From Ceratothoa steindachneri (lineage: Eukaryota > Arthropoda > Malacostraca > Isopoda > Cymothoidae): a DNA stretch of 64,000 nt. Of the stretch, positions 46,580-59,439 are shown piece by piece. How positions within the stretch are numbered: position 1 is the stretch's first letter; each line of letters opens with the position of its first letter. The stretch lies in the NCBI GenBank assembly GCA_963969495.1, contig OZ018321.1:125237218-125301217 (forward strand). Direction: 5' to 3'. The position numbers and the translations under genes are program-made. Below the pieces are notes generated by a model. It saw only the letters and a list, made by a program, of their open reading frames with translations, had not been told where the DNA came from and did not search any database.

Positions 46580-47955
46580 ATCTCCACAGCTATTAAAGGT
46601 AGAAAGGCAGCGCACAGGGTCCCCAACTGCAGAAAACTTTGCCAGCAGGTTCGGTCAATTGAATATGTACAAATCCCCTGACCGTGACGGCTTCATGCCA
46701 AGAGTTCTGCGTGACGTGAAAGATCAGGTGGCACCCATCTTTCTGACATCTTCAACGCGTCACTCGATAGTGGTGAAATCCCTACGGAATGGAAAAAGGC
46801 CAGAGTCACCCTCATCCACAAAATAGGATACATGGCACCGCTGGAAACTACCTTCCGATGACTCACTTCAATAGTGGGCGAAGTACTTGGAGGCATCATA
46901 GCGGATATAATAACGGATCACTTAGAGTCACATAACCTGTTAATGGACACCCAGCACGATGTCTCACGAACTCGCTCGAATTCTTTCACGGAATTATGAA
47001 AGAGTTTGACAGAAGTAGAGCAGTCAATATACTTTATTTAGATTTCCAAACGGCTTTCGATAAGTCCCGCAGCATCGACTGATAGAGAGGAAATGTCGAA
47101 AACTGGTAAGAAAGCTGGTTGTCGGACAGGTTACAGAGGGTTACTATCGGTAGTGCCAGTAACGAGCGAAAGCCCTCAGGACTCCGTGTTTGGCCCTTTG
47201 TAATTCATCATTTACACCAACGATATAGATGAAGAACTTGTGAGCCGACGACACAAAATTTGGAGCGAACATAGCGACGCCCGTAAACATTGAGGGGTTA
47301 AAGGAGAGCCTACGGATGATCGGCGAGTAATCTGACAAGTTGAAGATGCCTTTTAACTGGAAAAAAGAGCAAAGTGATCCACATCGGGTATGCAAATACT
47401 CGGTCAGACTACGAGCTACAAGGTATGCTTCTCGAGTCAACTCATATCGAGAAGGACTTAGGTATGCTGATAAGTAGCTATCTCAAATTATCGAAGCAGT
47501 GCTTAAATGTAGAGAAGACGGCTCAGCACCTGCTGGGTTACATCAGAAGGCAATTGAGCGTTCGTAACAAAGAGGTTCTTCTGCCCTTGTACAAATCACT
47601 GCTGCAACCTCACTCGGAGCACGCGGTTCAGTTTTGGACTCCCCACTATCAAAATATTATGAATAGTTTGGAAAAGGTGCAAGCCAGGGCCACGAAAATG
47701 ATCCCATCCCTAAAGAACAAGACATACTCGGAAAGACTGCAAGAGATCGGTCCCCTTTCGCTCGAGACTCGAAGAGTGCGTGGTCGTCTCATAGAGACTT
47801 TCTCAATTTTGAAGGGCTTTGAAAATGTCGACTGCACGAAGTACTTTAGCCTTAACCAGAATGCGACTCGAAATCACGGGTGTAAGTTGAAGTTGCTGGG
47901 ATTTAATACACTTCTTGTGGGTAAGTCTTTCATGTACGACATTTGCGAAACATGA
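46580..47955 (+). pseudogene. CR1 reverse transcriptase, copy C
   Basis: YKSPDRDGFMPRVLRDVKDQ (block 1) and heavily frameshifted core blocks lead to an intact 193-codon C-terminus: IHIGYANTRSDYELQGMLLE, KDLGMLISSYLKLSKQ, LLGYIRRQLSVRNKEVLLPL, PHSEHAVQFWTPHY, LEKVQARATKMIPSLKNKTY, SLETRRVRGRLIETFSILKG. The catalytic DD region reads ADDTKFGANI in a broken frame near 47250. Confidence 0.85.
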
Positions 47956-48175
47956 AATAGACTTCTAGCGGTAGTTAGAACAGTTTAAGTGTAGAGTTCA
48001 CAACATATACTTTAGAACATAATGTTGTGGTCATAGCAATTTTTAGTGCGTGCCAGTAGGGATAGTTGAAATTAGATCAGCGTAGGTTAGCTAAGTTTCA
48101 TCTTCTTCAAAGAGCCTACTCGGCATGGGTGCAAGGCCTTAAGATAATTCTTCCCTTTGTAACTCCCTGTAGCTC

Positions 48176-48690
<515 letters not shown>

Positions 48691-48799
48691 TCTCCCTCTA
48701 TCATTTTCTCTCTGTTACTCACTCTCTCTCATTCTTATTCTCTTTCTCTCTCTCCCTACACCCCTATGGATACATCCATGCCCGCGTTGGTCGTTGCTT

Positions 48800-50196
48800 C
48801 TTAGTAAATACTGATACTAGACTTTGTAAATTGCAGCAAAAAATAAATATATTCTTACAAACTCCTAAAAAACATTGATTGATTAACATGACTTAAATTT
48901 ACGAAGAGCAACGCCTTCTTTTTATCTTTCACATACGGGATTTACATGGATTCCTTAGGAAAAATTGTTAAATGCGGTAATAGAGCTAACACTACTTAAT
49001 ATAACTAAAAGTCTAGGAGTAATAATGTAGACTCCTTTTTTTTATTCTATATGTACGCCTCTATTATTAATAATAAGTTTGATAACTATTGAAGTAGCCA
49101 ATAAATTGACATAGGACATTGTTTTCCTGCCTAGTTTCTTTTAGATATTACTTAATAGTTTGAGTTTGGCGCTCCTATGTGGCATCAAACCAAGTGGACT
49201 AAAGAAGGACGGATTTAAATTTTATTTGGATAGTTTGAAAACTTTGCTGAAATTCGATAAAAGTTACCAAGTTATTTAATAAGGATACACAAGATAAAAA
49301 GTTCTTAGCATTATCAGAATTCACCGTTTGAGAAATTGAAAACCTAAATGTAAGTTTAAAAAAAAGCAAGTGCGAATTCCTCATGCTCATATTCTTTATT
49401 AATTTAATTAACGTTAAACTGCTATTCAAAAATCTAAAGACGCATTTTATTTTTCTCCTATGGACTCATTAACCCCAAATGTCTTGTAAAGTCAACAATA
49501 GTAAAATTGCAAGGCTTCAAAAAATTTATTCTATTTACAGGAAGGCTCAGAGTAGACTAAAAGTTTTTATATTTCATGAAAATCTTATAATTTTTAAGGA
49601 TATAACAGAAAACTTATATAAATTTTTTAATCCAAATTCCACTTTGCCTAATTAATATTTTGTTAGAATTGACTACTAGAGCTTTGCAGCGTTTAATGGT
49701 ATTTCAAACTATTAGTTTAGTTCAATAACTATTCATACTAGCAAAAATTGATTTTATACTATTATAGACAAGGGAGAATTTCTTTTCCATGATGCCTATA
49801 GATCTTACTAATCTTCGATTACCTAAAAATAAATTTAGTTTAGCAGAAAATGAAGGTACAGTTGTAGAGTTAAGAGAAAGATGTTTTCCTAATAAAATTT
49901 GCTCTTTAGAGAACTCCTATTTGATTTGTAACATAACTTAGTTAAAGGCCAATAGCTTAATTAGATTGGTCTATATTTTCTTTTTAAATCTCTTGATTGT
50001 CTCAATCATCTCCTAGAATTATAAAAGTCTAGATTATATAATTTGAAAATTTGTGATTTTCAATTAAAGGAGTAATATAAGGAGGTGGATTTAACTCTAC
50101 CACCATTATATTGGGTCTTCGTTCTTGGAACTTAGAGGGAAGGGAAGCTAAGTTACCATTAGTCCTAAGGGCTTTAGGTAGTTTAAGGTTTTACCT
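48800..50196. other. AT-rich, no recognised gene
   Basis: Strongly AT-rich, short frames only, no repeats seen in both copies within the window. Confidence 0.4.
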
Positions 50197-50242
50197 ATTT
50201 GTACAATTCATTCTTTTTCGTCGTCAGCTTATTAGCCCGTCT

Positions 50243-51597
50243 TTATACGGGGTCGCTGTTTTTGATGATCCGCTTCCACCTGTTTCTGTCTCCTGCCATG
50301 TTGGTCCCCAGTCTCTTCTCCCTCTTTTCAGCTTGAATGCAGTCTTTCCATCTAATCTTGGGTCTTCCTCTCCTCCCCCTTTCCTGTACTTCCATCTCCA
50401 AAGCTCTTCTCTCGTCACGCTCCCCATCCCTCCTCATTATGTGTCCATACTTTCTAAGTCTTGTTTCCTGTGTCTTCTTCGAAATCTCCACGACCTTTGT
50501 TGTTCCTCTGTTGTTCCACACATCCATCGCAGCATCCTAATTTCTGCTAGTTCCATCCTCTTCTCATTACTCTTCTTTACAGATAATGCCTCTCATTCAT
50601 AAATTATAGTTGGTCTTACAACTGTTTTGTATACTTTTCTCTTTAATTTTAATGGCATTTTCCTGTCACACAGAACCCCTGACACCTTCCTCTAACTCTT
50701 CTATCCCGCTTGGATCCTTCTGTTTACTTCCTTAGCTTCATTTCTATCAGCTGATATGGTAGATCCCAAATACTTGAAGGCATCCACGCTCGTTATTTCC
50801 ATACTGTCTAACCTAATGCTTTCACTTCTGTTCTGCTCTTCTTCTGTACACTTCATATATTCTGTCTTTGTTCTACTAATCTTCATCCCTCTGTTTTCTA
50901 GTACTAATCTCCACTGTTCCAGCACTTGCTCTACCTCTTCTTTAGTCTCACAGACTAAGGCCACATCATCTGCATAAATCATGTCCCAGGGTATCTCCAA
51001 TCGCATGTTCTCAGTCAACACATCAAAAACAATGTTAAAGAGGAAGGGACTTAACGCAGAGCCCTGATTTAGCCCAACCTCCACTTCAAAACTGACACTT
51101 CTGTACATTTCATTCACCAATCATACATATTTGTTTGGTACTTTTCTTTTTCTTAAACATCTCCATAGTTCTTGTCTTGGTATTCTGTCATACGCCTTCT
51201 CCAGATCTATAAAAACCATATGTAGTTCCTTATGTTTTCCCTTGTATTTTTCCACCATTTGCCTCCAAAAAAACACTGAGCTTGTTGTTATTCTTCCAGG
51301 CATGAAGCTAAATTGACTGTTGGGCACCTCCACCTCAAGTCGTAATCTTTCGTCCAAAATCCTTTCCTAGACTTTCATTGTGTGAGATAGCAGTTTAATC
51401 CCACGATAATTTTCGCACTCTTGTACATCCCCCTTCCCTTTGAAGATTGGTACCAACAGACTTTCCCTCCATTCGTCGGGAGTCTCTTCCTGTTCCTCTA
51501 TCATGCACATCATCTTCCACTACAAGTCTACTCCTGCATCCTCTAGGGCCCTCCACGTCTTCACCGGGATCTCATCTGGTCCAGCTGCTTTGTTGTT
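50243..51597 (-). pseudogene. RTE-like reverse transcriptase, 3' part
   Basis: Minus-strand blocks in order: KAAGPDEIPVKTWRALEDAG, PDEWRESLLVPIFKGKGDVQ, ENYRGIKLLSHTMKV, NSQFSFMPGRITTSSVFFWR, MVFIDLEKAYDRIPRQELWR (first Asp), GLNQGSALSPFLFNIVFDVL and IPWDMIYADDVALVCETKEE (intact YADD). The C-terminus has RRRHRKQDLESMDT in one frame and RGRRGRPKIRWKDCIQAEKR in another. Only a few stops occur, several being TGG-to-TAG/TGA changes. This domain layout is typical of RTE-type non-LTR elements; the clade name is my best recollection. Confidence 0.85.
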
Positions 51598-51660
51598 CCA
51601 GATGAGATCCTGGTGGATGCATGGAGGGCCCTGGAGGATGAAGGAGTGGAATTATTGTAC
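51523..51660. repeat. Inverted duplication at the LINE 5' end
   Basis: 51523-51584 (minus sense) and 51598-51660 (plus sense) encode the same stretch: PDEIPVKTWRALEDAGVDL versus PDEILVDAWRALEDEGVELL. They form an approximately 60-bp hairpin with arms about 80-85% identical. Confidence 0.85.
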
Positions 51661-51677
51661 AATTTGTACAATTCATT

Positions 51678-54230
51678 AAATTTGATATATATCATGTGAC
51701 ATTATCGGTAATACTATCATTTGAAGGAAAATAAAAATAGTCATATATTTTTGTACGGTACGATTCGAAAAGATTTATCTCTTTTAATTTGTTATTAACA
51801 AATTTGTTTCTTTTCACAGTCTGTTTAAAAATTAAGAGAAGGCTACTTGGCTTTCTGGACTAAGGTTATCTAATTAATTTGAACTTTTCAAACTCATGCT
51901 TATTTTAATACTACATGAGACCTGAAGTGGAAATAAGAAACTAATTGCTCTAATGAAGGAAAAGCTTCTTGCGTTAAGGAAACAATTTCAGCTTTTCAAT
52001 AATTTTGGCTTCAATATCCCTTAATTATATATATAAAATCTATAGGCTTCTTTTGAATTATCTGCCAAAATGACCATATTAGTCATTTTATCCAAAGATT
52101 AACTTGTCTGTTGGCGCCCAAAATAATTAAATTGTTATTCGAAACAAATCTTTACGACTTACCTAGTTATAGAGAAACAAAATCATAATCTCAACCCTCT
52201 TTTAAAGAGCAAAATTTCTTGAGAATTAACTTTCCCATTATGATAATAAGAATGAGGTTAATTGGACAAGGAATTGAGGATTAGCTTGATAAAATCTCCT
52301 TCTTGGTTTTTGCCAAGCAATTCAATTTAAGAAATTTTAAATGAATTCAGCACTTTTCCTAATCAAACCATAAACCAAAGCCTTGAATTCAGAGCTTCAT
52401 TTCTGAGTTTAGATGGAAAATTACACTCCAGAAAGAGAGATTTCATACAGCGCTCTCAGATGGAAACCGATTCGAAGAAGTTTTGTAAAACAGCTTTTAA
52501 TTTTTTTAACAACTTTATTTCATTATTGTATGTTTAAAAGAAATTACCAATATAAAATTTGGAAGAAATATCTTTTTATATAAGGCGTGGAATTTTATAG
52601 TAAAATAGAAAATAAAAAGACTGGACACAAATCCAAATTAAAGCGATATGGTTTTTATTTCTCATCTTTATACAAAAAATAAGAAAATCTATTCCTATTA
52701 GAATTTTTTTTAGGCTAAAATATAAAAGTATTCATTAAAGAATGCCCTGATTATCTATTAATAATTTGAATTACTTCATTATACGAGTAACTACTTTCTA
52801 ATTTCTTTTTTCTATAATTGAAAATCTTTTTTGCAACTATTTTAGGAATTACATAATTGGGTGAGATTTTTCTAAATTGTCACTAGCTAAGGCTTACATA
52901 ACGAGTGACTATCTTTCAACTGACAATTTTCAAATACTTTCATTGATCTTCGTTATAAGATAATTTTTTTTTATTAGATATAACAATTGATTCCAAGGAG
53001 ATAAAATTTTTTTAAAACATATTCCACAATAAATGTAAGAAAACTATTTTTAAGAGAAAATAGTAAGAAGGCTCAGAGTCAACATTAAAATTAACAAATT
53101 GTTGATGGTTGAGATAGGCAATCTAGTTTTATTAACCTCCTTAAAAATTTATCTCATGATTAATCTGAAGAAGTAGGTAGTGCTTAATAGTATATTGGTA
53201 TTTTTCATATTAGAAATAAGGTTAATTAAACATTCTCCATTCAAAATCAATTCAAAAAATAGGAATTAAAATAAATGTACTTCAATTTTTTTATCTTTAG
53301 GAATGCCAACTCAGCCTGACATAAAAACCATTTTTGTATTTTTGACCAAGATTAAGGAGGAAATATCTTTATTGATAGGCTTTCCATAAATTCCAGTCTT
53401 TTATGCTCTCAAAATGAATGCTAAATCAGGGCACAGAATGGCACTTGATAAACCCCATTTCCAGAATAGGACAACAATTGGGTTATAAATATGAGAATTA
53501 GACCTTAGTCATTACCTTTTTTCGTTTTACGAGATTGAGAGTACAAAGCAGACCAGGGCACAATGGAGTAACAGGGACTTCAGCATGACAATTGTTACAA
53601 AAAAATTAAAGTTTTCCTATGCAATCTCTCCAGTTATTTTAATTATGACTTTCACTCAAACACCTACCAAGTTTTAATTTATCTGTTCTTTTGACATGAC
53701 TTACTTAATTAATAAATATGCACTTTGCAGTGGGTGAATGATTTGTGAGAAAGCAAAGCCTGCAACCTTTAATTGTCTTCCAAAAGCAGTCTTACTATTT
53801 CGTGGCTGAGTTACTAGAATATACCTCATTATGCTTTTCTTTACCCTTATTTACACAATTATGAAATTTGCTATCTGTTTAAGTTCTTACCTTTCCTTAG
53901 GCCTATTATTTACTTTAAACATTTTATATATATATCTCCTGAGTAGTCGTCAATATATTTGAAAAAGACAATTACCATTGATAGTTAAGTGATCGAAGAC
54001 TTTATAAAGATAAATTTACCCTCAAACACATCTAGGCTAATGAAAACAAAATCTTGAGAGACATCATCAGAAGCTACAAGCTTATTAAATGTTTTTTTTT
54101 AATTAATTGTTTTAACAATTTTGATTCTAATTAAAAATTTGGGAGTAAAGTTTGTAAAGGCCACATATTTATAGGTAAACGGGGTGATCTAATTTATTGC
54201 TAAGAAGGCTAAGGCGGAGGTACTGTAGAA
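51678..54230. other. AT-rich, no recognised gene
   Basis: The most AT-rich and element-poor part of the window. No frame with a motif. It could hold host intergenic or intronic DNA. Confidence 0.4.
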
Positions 54231-56099
54231 TTTAATCTGACCTCAAATGTCCGTTTTGCTAGCCACTTGTCGGCTGGCTAACCGTCAGCGGATAGAGTAC
54301 TTGGCAGAAGTTGGGAATCTGAGAAAAATAGCGGTTTTGTAGGCATTTAATCTCGGCATGGGACTACCTCAGTTCAGGCAAGTGAAATTGTTGAGTTTTG
54401 GACTCGTTTATGTGCTCACTTCCTTATGACTTGCTACCAGTGTTAATAAACTCAGTGATTCTTGTATTTCTCCTTCTCTGTCAGAGTGTGGAACTCTGTG
54501 GGCAGATAGACCGTGGATTGAGGTACTGTCTGAATCTTGGCGGTTGAATTAATTATGACACTAATAATACTGATCCTCTTTGTATGTTTTGCAAGCCGAG
54601 ATATTTATTCCTAACTCAAATTTAGGGGCGTAGCTTCGCTTTTCCAATCCGAACACGAGCGGAGCTTATCTCATCAGAGGGCATGTGCAGGTTCAGTGTA
54701 GGAACATGTGGACCAAGAGAGTATTTGATTTGGAAAGCTGACCGGGAATTATCATGCCAACCACAGTAACAAGATTAATTTTATCTTTCACGGGTTCACG
54801 TCAAGGTAGTGAAGTTCCATGTATGCACAGATGTTTGCACTGTCTTTGTTCATTCTGCGGCCAGACAGTCAGCTCGCACCCGTTTCATAATTTTTGTATG
54901 CTTGTATATTTGCGTTGGAACACAACGATTTCACTCGCATTATTACAAAATATTCTACTTTGCAATGATCCATAGATTATTAAATTGAGATTTAACATTA
55001 TCTACCGGTAGTTGCTTTGTTTTTCATTAATTATTTGTTACAAGATGGCATAATATTTCAATGTTCGATTTGTGTGCCTAATCTCAAGATTTCATAGGGC
55101 CATTGTGGTGCTCAATTTGTGAGATTCCTTGTTGGTTCATCTTCATCTTGTAATTGAGAGCTACAAAGTAAACACGCTCACTGTCTTTATCTAAAATGTC
55201 TATGGTTAGAATTTTTCTTATTTGCCTTGAGTCAGTGGCCTGCAGCTCGCGTGAATGGAAGGTTTTCTCGGAGTTTGATGAAAAGAAATGGCAATAGCAG
55301 TATGGCGATGAATAGCAGTCGAGCAACAATACTTCAAGTCCTCAAGTCAAGTCAAGATTAGAATACAAAGAAAAGTAGATGGATTGCTGTAGTCAAGTTA
55401 CAGCAGAAAACAGTCAGAGAGGAAAGTTTGGAAAAAACTTAAGAGGGAAAAGTAAGAAGGAGATAGGCCGGTGGCTATACATCGGTGTGACGTTTATGTC
55501 GTTTTGTTTTTGGAAGGTGTCTTTTACTGGAGTGTTTGACTGGCGGGGATGGTGGGTCGGCAAGGCAGGGAGATCTGGCTAATCAGCGAAGTTACTGGTA
55601 CGCTTAGGCACAAGTGAAATGCAGGCATGGATTATGGAATCGTCATGTGATGCTGCTACTTAGGTTTACATATTTAGGTTTTGCGTTCTTAAGAGCTGTA
55701 AGGTAATTGCGTGCCCAAATAGCGTATTGAATATTATGTATTTGGTTTTATATGGGGTCTCAATCGAGTTTTCCTAGTTGACGTGTTAAACGTTCGAAGT
55801 TATTATAGTATGTTTGTTTGAGTCGTGTAGTGTAGATATTCTCGGGTGCAGCTAAAAGCAGCAGGAGCGATTTAGATTAGAGTTCCGAATACGTTGTGCG
55901 CTCCTCTTCCATGTGCAACCTGTGATCGTTACTGTGTGTCGTGGTATTTCATTACATTATGTTAATACCATATTATATCTATGGGGGAGGGACCAATAAC
56001 TTAAAGGCGAACCGGCAAGGGACGGAACGCCACGAGTTTCGACGCGCGGAACAGCGAGCAAAGAGTGCTATGAGGTCAGGTAAAATTTGGGAAATGGCA
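54231..56099. other. No recognised gene
   Basis: More balanced composition. Small frames at 54754-54975 (plus), 55084-55329 (minus) and 55379-55582 (plus) show no known motif, no periodic constraint I can judge, and no splice context. Confidence 0.35.
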
Positions 56100-56950
56100 A
56101 AGCTCAAGGTTATTTAAAGAGGCATGTACAAAAATATAATTTTATTTACATAAAATAAGAGAATTAATTGGCAAAATTAAATCGGTAAGCAAGGGGAGAA
56201 TTGCAGAGCTATGCATCAGACTCTGAAGTTATAAATTAATGCGTTACAGAAGGAGACTATTCAAATGGGGAGGATTAACTCAAATGGATTGCTGAAAGGG
56301 GATAAAGGTTGACTTACAGAGGATTCCAAGTGAGATGTCAGGGTAAGGTTTCACGGATGTCTTCTGCAGGCAATAAACGTGAGGGCGAGGGCGCTCGGAG
56401 CTTCTGTGCGGGAAGTTGACGTGATAACGGTTCTCCAAAGGAGGGAGGGGGTAACTTCCGGTCCAGGGGAGAGTATTTGGGCCACCCAAAAACGAGGAGA
56501 GAACGAGAAGATCTTCAACAGGAGTTGATGAGTGGAGTCGGAAAAATCGCTCGGTGGCGATCGTCAAATGGAATTACCACACTGGCTGGGTTAATTCCAA
56601 GACACAAAAGTTCAGCCGTCACTTTGCTTTGTTGTTAGCACCTGACTTGGAACTAGGGAAAACTTCTTGGGTCCAGGCGAAACTCCTCAACTCTGTGTCT
56701 CCCACATGGAAGACGAGCCCTATATATATCCGAGGCTTCCCCCCGCGGAGGTGGGGGAAACAGCACTACTCTCGAATGGCCTTGAATCTTCACGTCTAGG
56801 CGACTCTAACCCGCGAAAAGGTGGTCCGAGGTGGACGTGGTTCGAGGCTACTGCCTGTGGATGGGTGAGGGGGAGGCTTACCAATTTGAGCCTAACCAAA
56901 TTCTAGTACCTTCTCCAGCGCATGGACGTCACTTTTGTGCTGGAAAAGAA
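56100..56950 (-). other. LTR-like gene-less segment
   Basis: On the minus strand a TATA-like box (ggatatatatag, about 56719-56730) is followed, about 580 bp on, by an AATAAA (about 56139-56146). No coding motif. The layout resembles 7436-8640. Possible solo LTR; boundaries unknown. Confidence 0.35.
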
Positions 56951-57279
56951 ATTTCACGTGGAATTCTCCCACACTGTGCTAGGCACTTATGTAATTTATG
57001 GTCTGGCGAGTATCTTGTGTAGGTGTAACTGCATTTTTTTCCTGCTGGGAGAAAATCTCCTCAGCATTTTTTTTGTGTTTTTGGCTTTGGACTGTAGGTT
57101 ATTTTGGTGTGTGTGTGTGCAGGAATGTGTAAGTATTTATCGAATTTTGTCCCTGAATTTTTGTTGCTGGTTTATATGTATGAGTCTTAGAGAGCGTGGT
57201 ATTGTGGGTTAGGGTGTGTTCGTATATTTTTATGTTTTGAATGTAGTTTTCGGACGCACCGTATAGTGTCACCTGTAGC
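56951..57279. other. No recognised gene
   Basis: Short GT/T-rich segment between the LTR-like DNA and the jockey-like fragment. Confidence 0.4.
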
Positions 57280-58390
57280 TACTACCGACTAGTGGTTATA
57301 AGCAACATCTCTTCGTATTCTCTTATGCTTTTGAATAGGTATTGTGGCCGGTGCGCGATAGTTTCAAGACGCTAGTAAGAAACGAGGAATCTCTTGTCGT
57401 CCGCATATGCTACTATCTGCGTGTGCAGTTTTCTTGTTGGCGTGTGGTGTCATTAGTGTAGGTGATGAAGAGTTTTAAGTGCTGCCCGCTTGTTGTCATG
57501 GAGTACGCAAGCGTGTGGTGTGAATAGTCTTTAAGTTGTGTTGTTTTCTCCTATGGAGCAGAGAAACAGCCCTGTGTTGTTGGAAAGTTTCCAACGAAGC
57601 CCCTCATGCCATACTTTATTAGAGGCCTTCTCAATGTCCTTAGTGTAAGAGAGTATTTTTTGTCATCCTTGTCGTACTTTCTATATGATGTCGGAAACGA
57701 TGGTAAGCACTGAGCCTGGTGAGGGGCCCCTACTGAAGCCGTTTGACAGGGAAGAGAACCAGTCCTCCTCCTCCAGGAAATTCCAGAGGCGGTTGTTCAC
57801 CATACGTTCTAGTATTTTGCCTAAGTGCTCTAACAGAGAAATAGGGCTTAATTGTTTGTTTGAAGGAGTCTTTATGTTATTTGTGGAAGAGAATATTGTC
57901 TGAAACCTTGAATACTTTCAGGAAATATCAAAGGCTAGAGAGGCATTATAGAGGTTTGTTATTGTTGGATGGATGATTTATGGCAGATGTTGTATGATTG
58001 TGGTTGAGAGGCCTCAGAGGCCAATGTCTCGTTTTAGTGTGTTTCTTATGTAGCGTTTTTTTATCTTCGATGGTGATTGGAGTAGGTAATGTAGTCATGT
58101 TATCAAACGCCTCCAGCTCATTGACATGGAAACGGCACCATTCCTGGACTTCCTAAAATGCTCTTATGAGTGTGCCTTGGGTCGACAATGCGTGTACTTT
58201 ATCCCATTGGGACCTGAATGCTTTGATGATGTTATTCGTGTTCGTGAGTATGCAATTATCGACTTTAGCTTTATAGGCTTGGGAAGGGGAGCGTATATTA
58301 GGTCCCCCTTGAAGAAAGTGGAAGATTGTAGTTTAGTCTCGCCAGGAATTAGACATCTACGTATACTTTTAGCCTAGGTGGTCTGTAGTG
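57280..58390 (-). pseudogene. Jockey-like LINE RT fragment
   Basis: Minus-strand blocks: FRSQWDKVHALSTQGTLI, TTLPTPITIEDKKTLH, PISLLEHLGKILERMVNNRL, WNFLEEEDWFSSLSNGFSRG, SVLTIVSDII, TKDIEKASNKVWHEGLRWKL (first Asp block, with Ser for Phe) and QIVAYADDKRFLVSY (intact YADD at about 57395-57415). Stops and frameshifts throughout. Both ends are truncated. It differs from the jockey-like copy at 37.6-41 kb and from the LINE at 14.7-17 kb. Confidence 0.8.
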
Positions 58391-58559
58391 TGTGGCAATT
58401 AGGATTGGGCCAGTGTCTGTGTCTATTTTGCGGGCTAAGAAAGAGTCGTCTTGCGTGTGTATGGAAATAACACAAATATAACAGAAATAACATAAATATA
58501 ACATTTGGATAGAGAAACACCATCCCTAAGTCTTTGATCTAACTGCGTCCCACCGACCA

Positions 58560-59112
58560 GGACAGAGGTGTATATTTAATCATTTGTAGAGATTGTGAAA
58601 AATCCTATATTGGAGAGTCGGGGCACTTTAGTAAGAGGATAAAATAACATCGCGCAGAGATCAAGAGAGGCTCACTTTTTTCCAGTGTCTTCGCTCATAT
58701 GCAAAATTATGACCATAGAGTCGAATTCAACCAAACCAAAATTATTTATAAATCGAACAATTATATTGAGAGGAGGATTGTTGAATCAATCATTATTAGC
58801 AAGGAAGATAACATTAATATTTCTGAAGGACAATATAAATTTAACAAATATATCTCGAATCATGTTGCTTACCCAATCCATTTTATAAACCGCCCGGCTC
58901 CGTCGTTCGTCAGGATTAAAAGTTGCCTCCCGAACTACAGATATATTTATGTTTCATTTTATTTCCAATGATTTCATTTTGTTTAGTCTGATTTTTTGCT
59001 TTTATATACTGGAATCGCATGCCTTACATTTCACTATACAGTTGATATTGGCGAAAGCCGAAACTAGTTCTGTTCGTAAATAAATCGGATTCAAATATTG
59101 TGGTTTGTGTTG

Positions 59113-59114
<2 letters not shown>
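58560..59114 (+). pseudogene. Penelope-like element, GIY-YIG endonuclease end
   Basis: The frame reads RGVYLIICRDCEKSYIGESG, HFSKRIK-stop-HRAEIKRG, FAHMQNYDHRVEFNQTKIIY and NNYIERRIVESIII. GVY and YIG are the paired signature of GIY-YIG nucleases, with Arg (KR) and Glu (RRIVES) catalytic positions. Penelope-like retroelements carry this domain after their RT and use it to cut target DNA. One TAA interrupts it. The RT is missing (5' truncation). Downstream, 59042-59064 holds ttgatattGGCgaaaGCCGAAAC, a hammerhead-like terminal motif, and a (TA)n tract follows at once. Confidence 0.8.

Positions 59115-59184
<70 letters not shown>
59115..59184. repeat. (TA)n microsatellite
   Basis: Pure TA run, directly abutting the 3' end of the Penelope-like element. 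Confidence 0.95.
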
Positions 59185-59188
<4 letters not shown>

Positions 59189-59439
59189 TAGCGGCCATGA
59201 TGATTCGGACAATAAGGTTCCATCGCAAAACTGACAGTAGCTTCTAACCAATAACGGTAAGTATTGCATGAAAAATTGATAAATTACAAATATAGAATTT
59301 GTTGTACATGTATATTGTATATGCTAGGATGGATGAAACTGCAAGATACGTGTAAAAGAGCATTTTTAATTGAAAAATGATGATCAAAATTATCCAAACA
59401 AATAAGACAACAGGCGTAGATATAAAGGTACAATCATAT

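Larger units (their letters stand above)
44505..48010 (+). mobile_element. CR1 LINE copy C (related subfamily), full span but decayed
   Basis: A further CR1, diverged from A and B, with 5' sequence from about 44505, ORF1, endonuclease and RT up to a stop at 47953-47955. It carries far more frameshifts in the EN-RT middle than the others, but the last 190 codons are open. It begins exactly where copy B stops. Confidence 0.8.
50197..51677 (-). mobile_element. RTE-like LINE with 5' inversion and 16-bp TSD
   Basis: Perfect 16-bp duplications of atttgtacaattcatt (50197-50212 and 51662-51677) enclose a minus-strand, 5'-truncated LINE (50213-51661). The last 60 bp on the 5' side (51598-51660) are the same RT segment in plus orientation, so the 5' end is inverted, as produced by twin priming. 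The exact duplications suggest the most recent insertion in the window. Confidence 0.88.

Noticed and set aside
55379..55582. Possible small host gene (67 codons, Trp/Gly-rich)
   Set aside because: No motif, no splice or promoter support; length is expected by chance.
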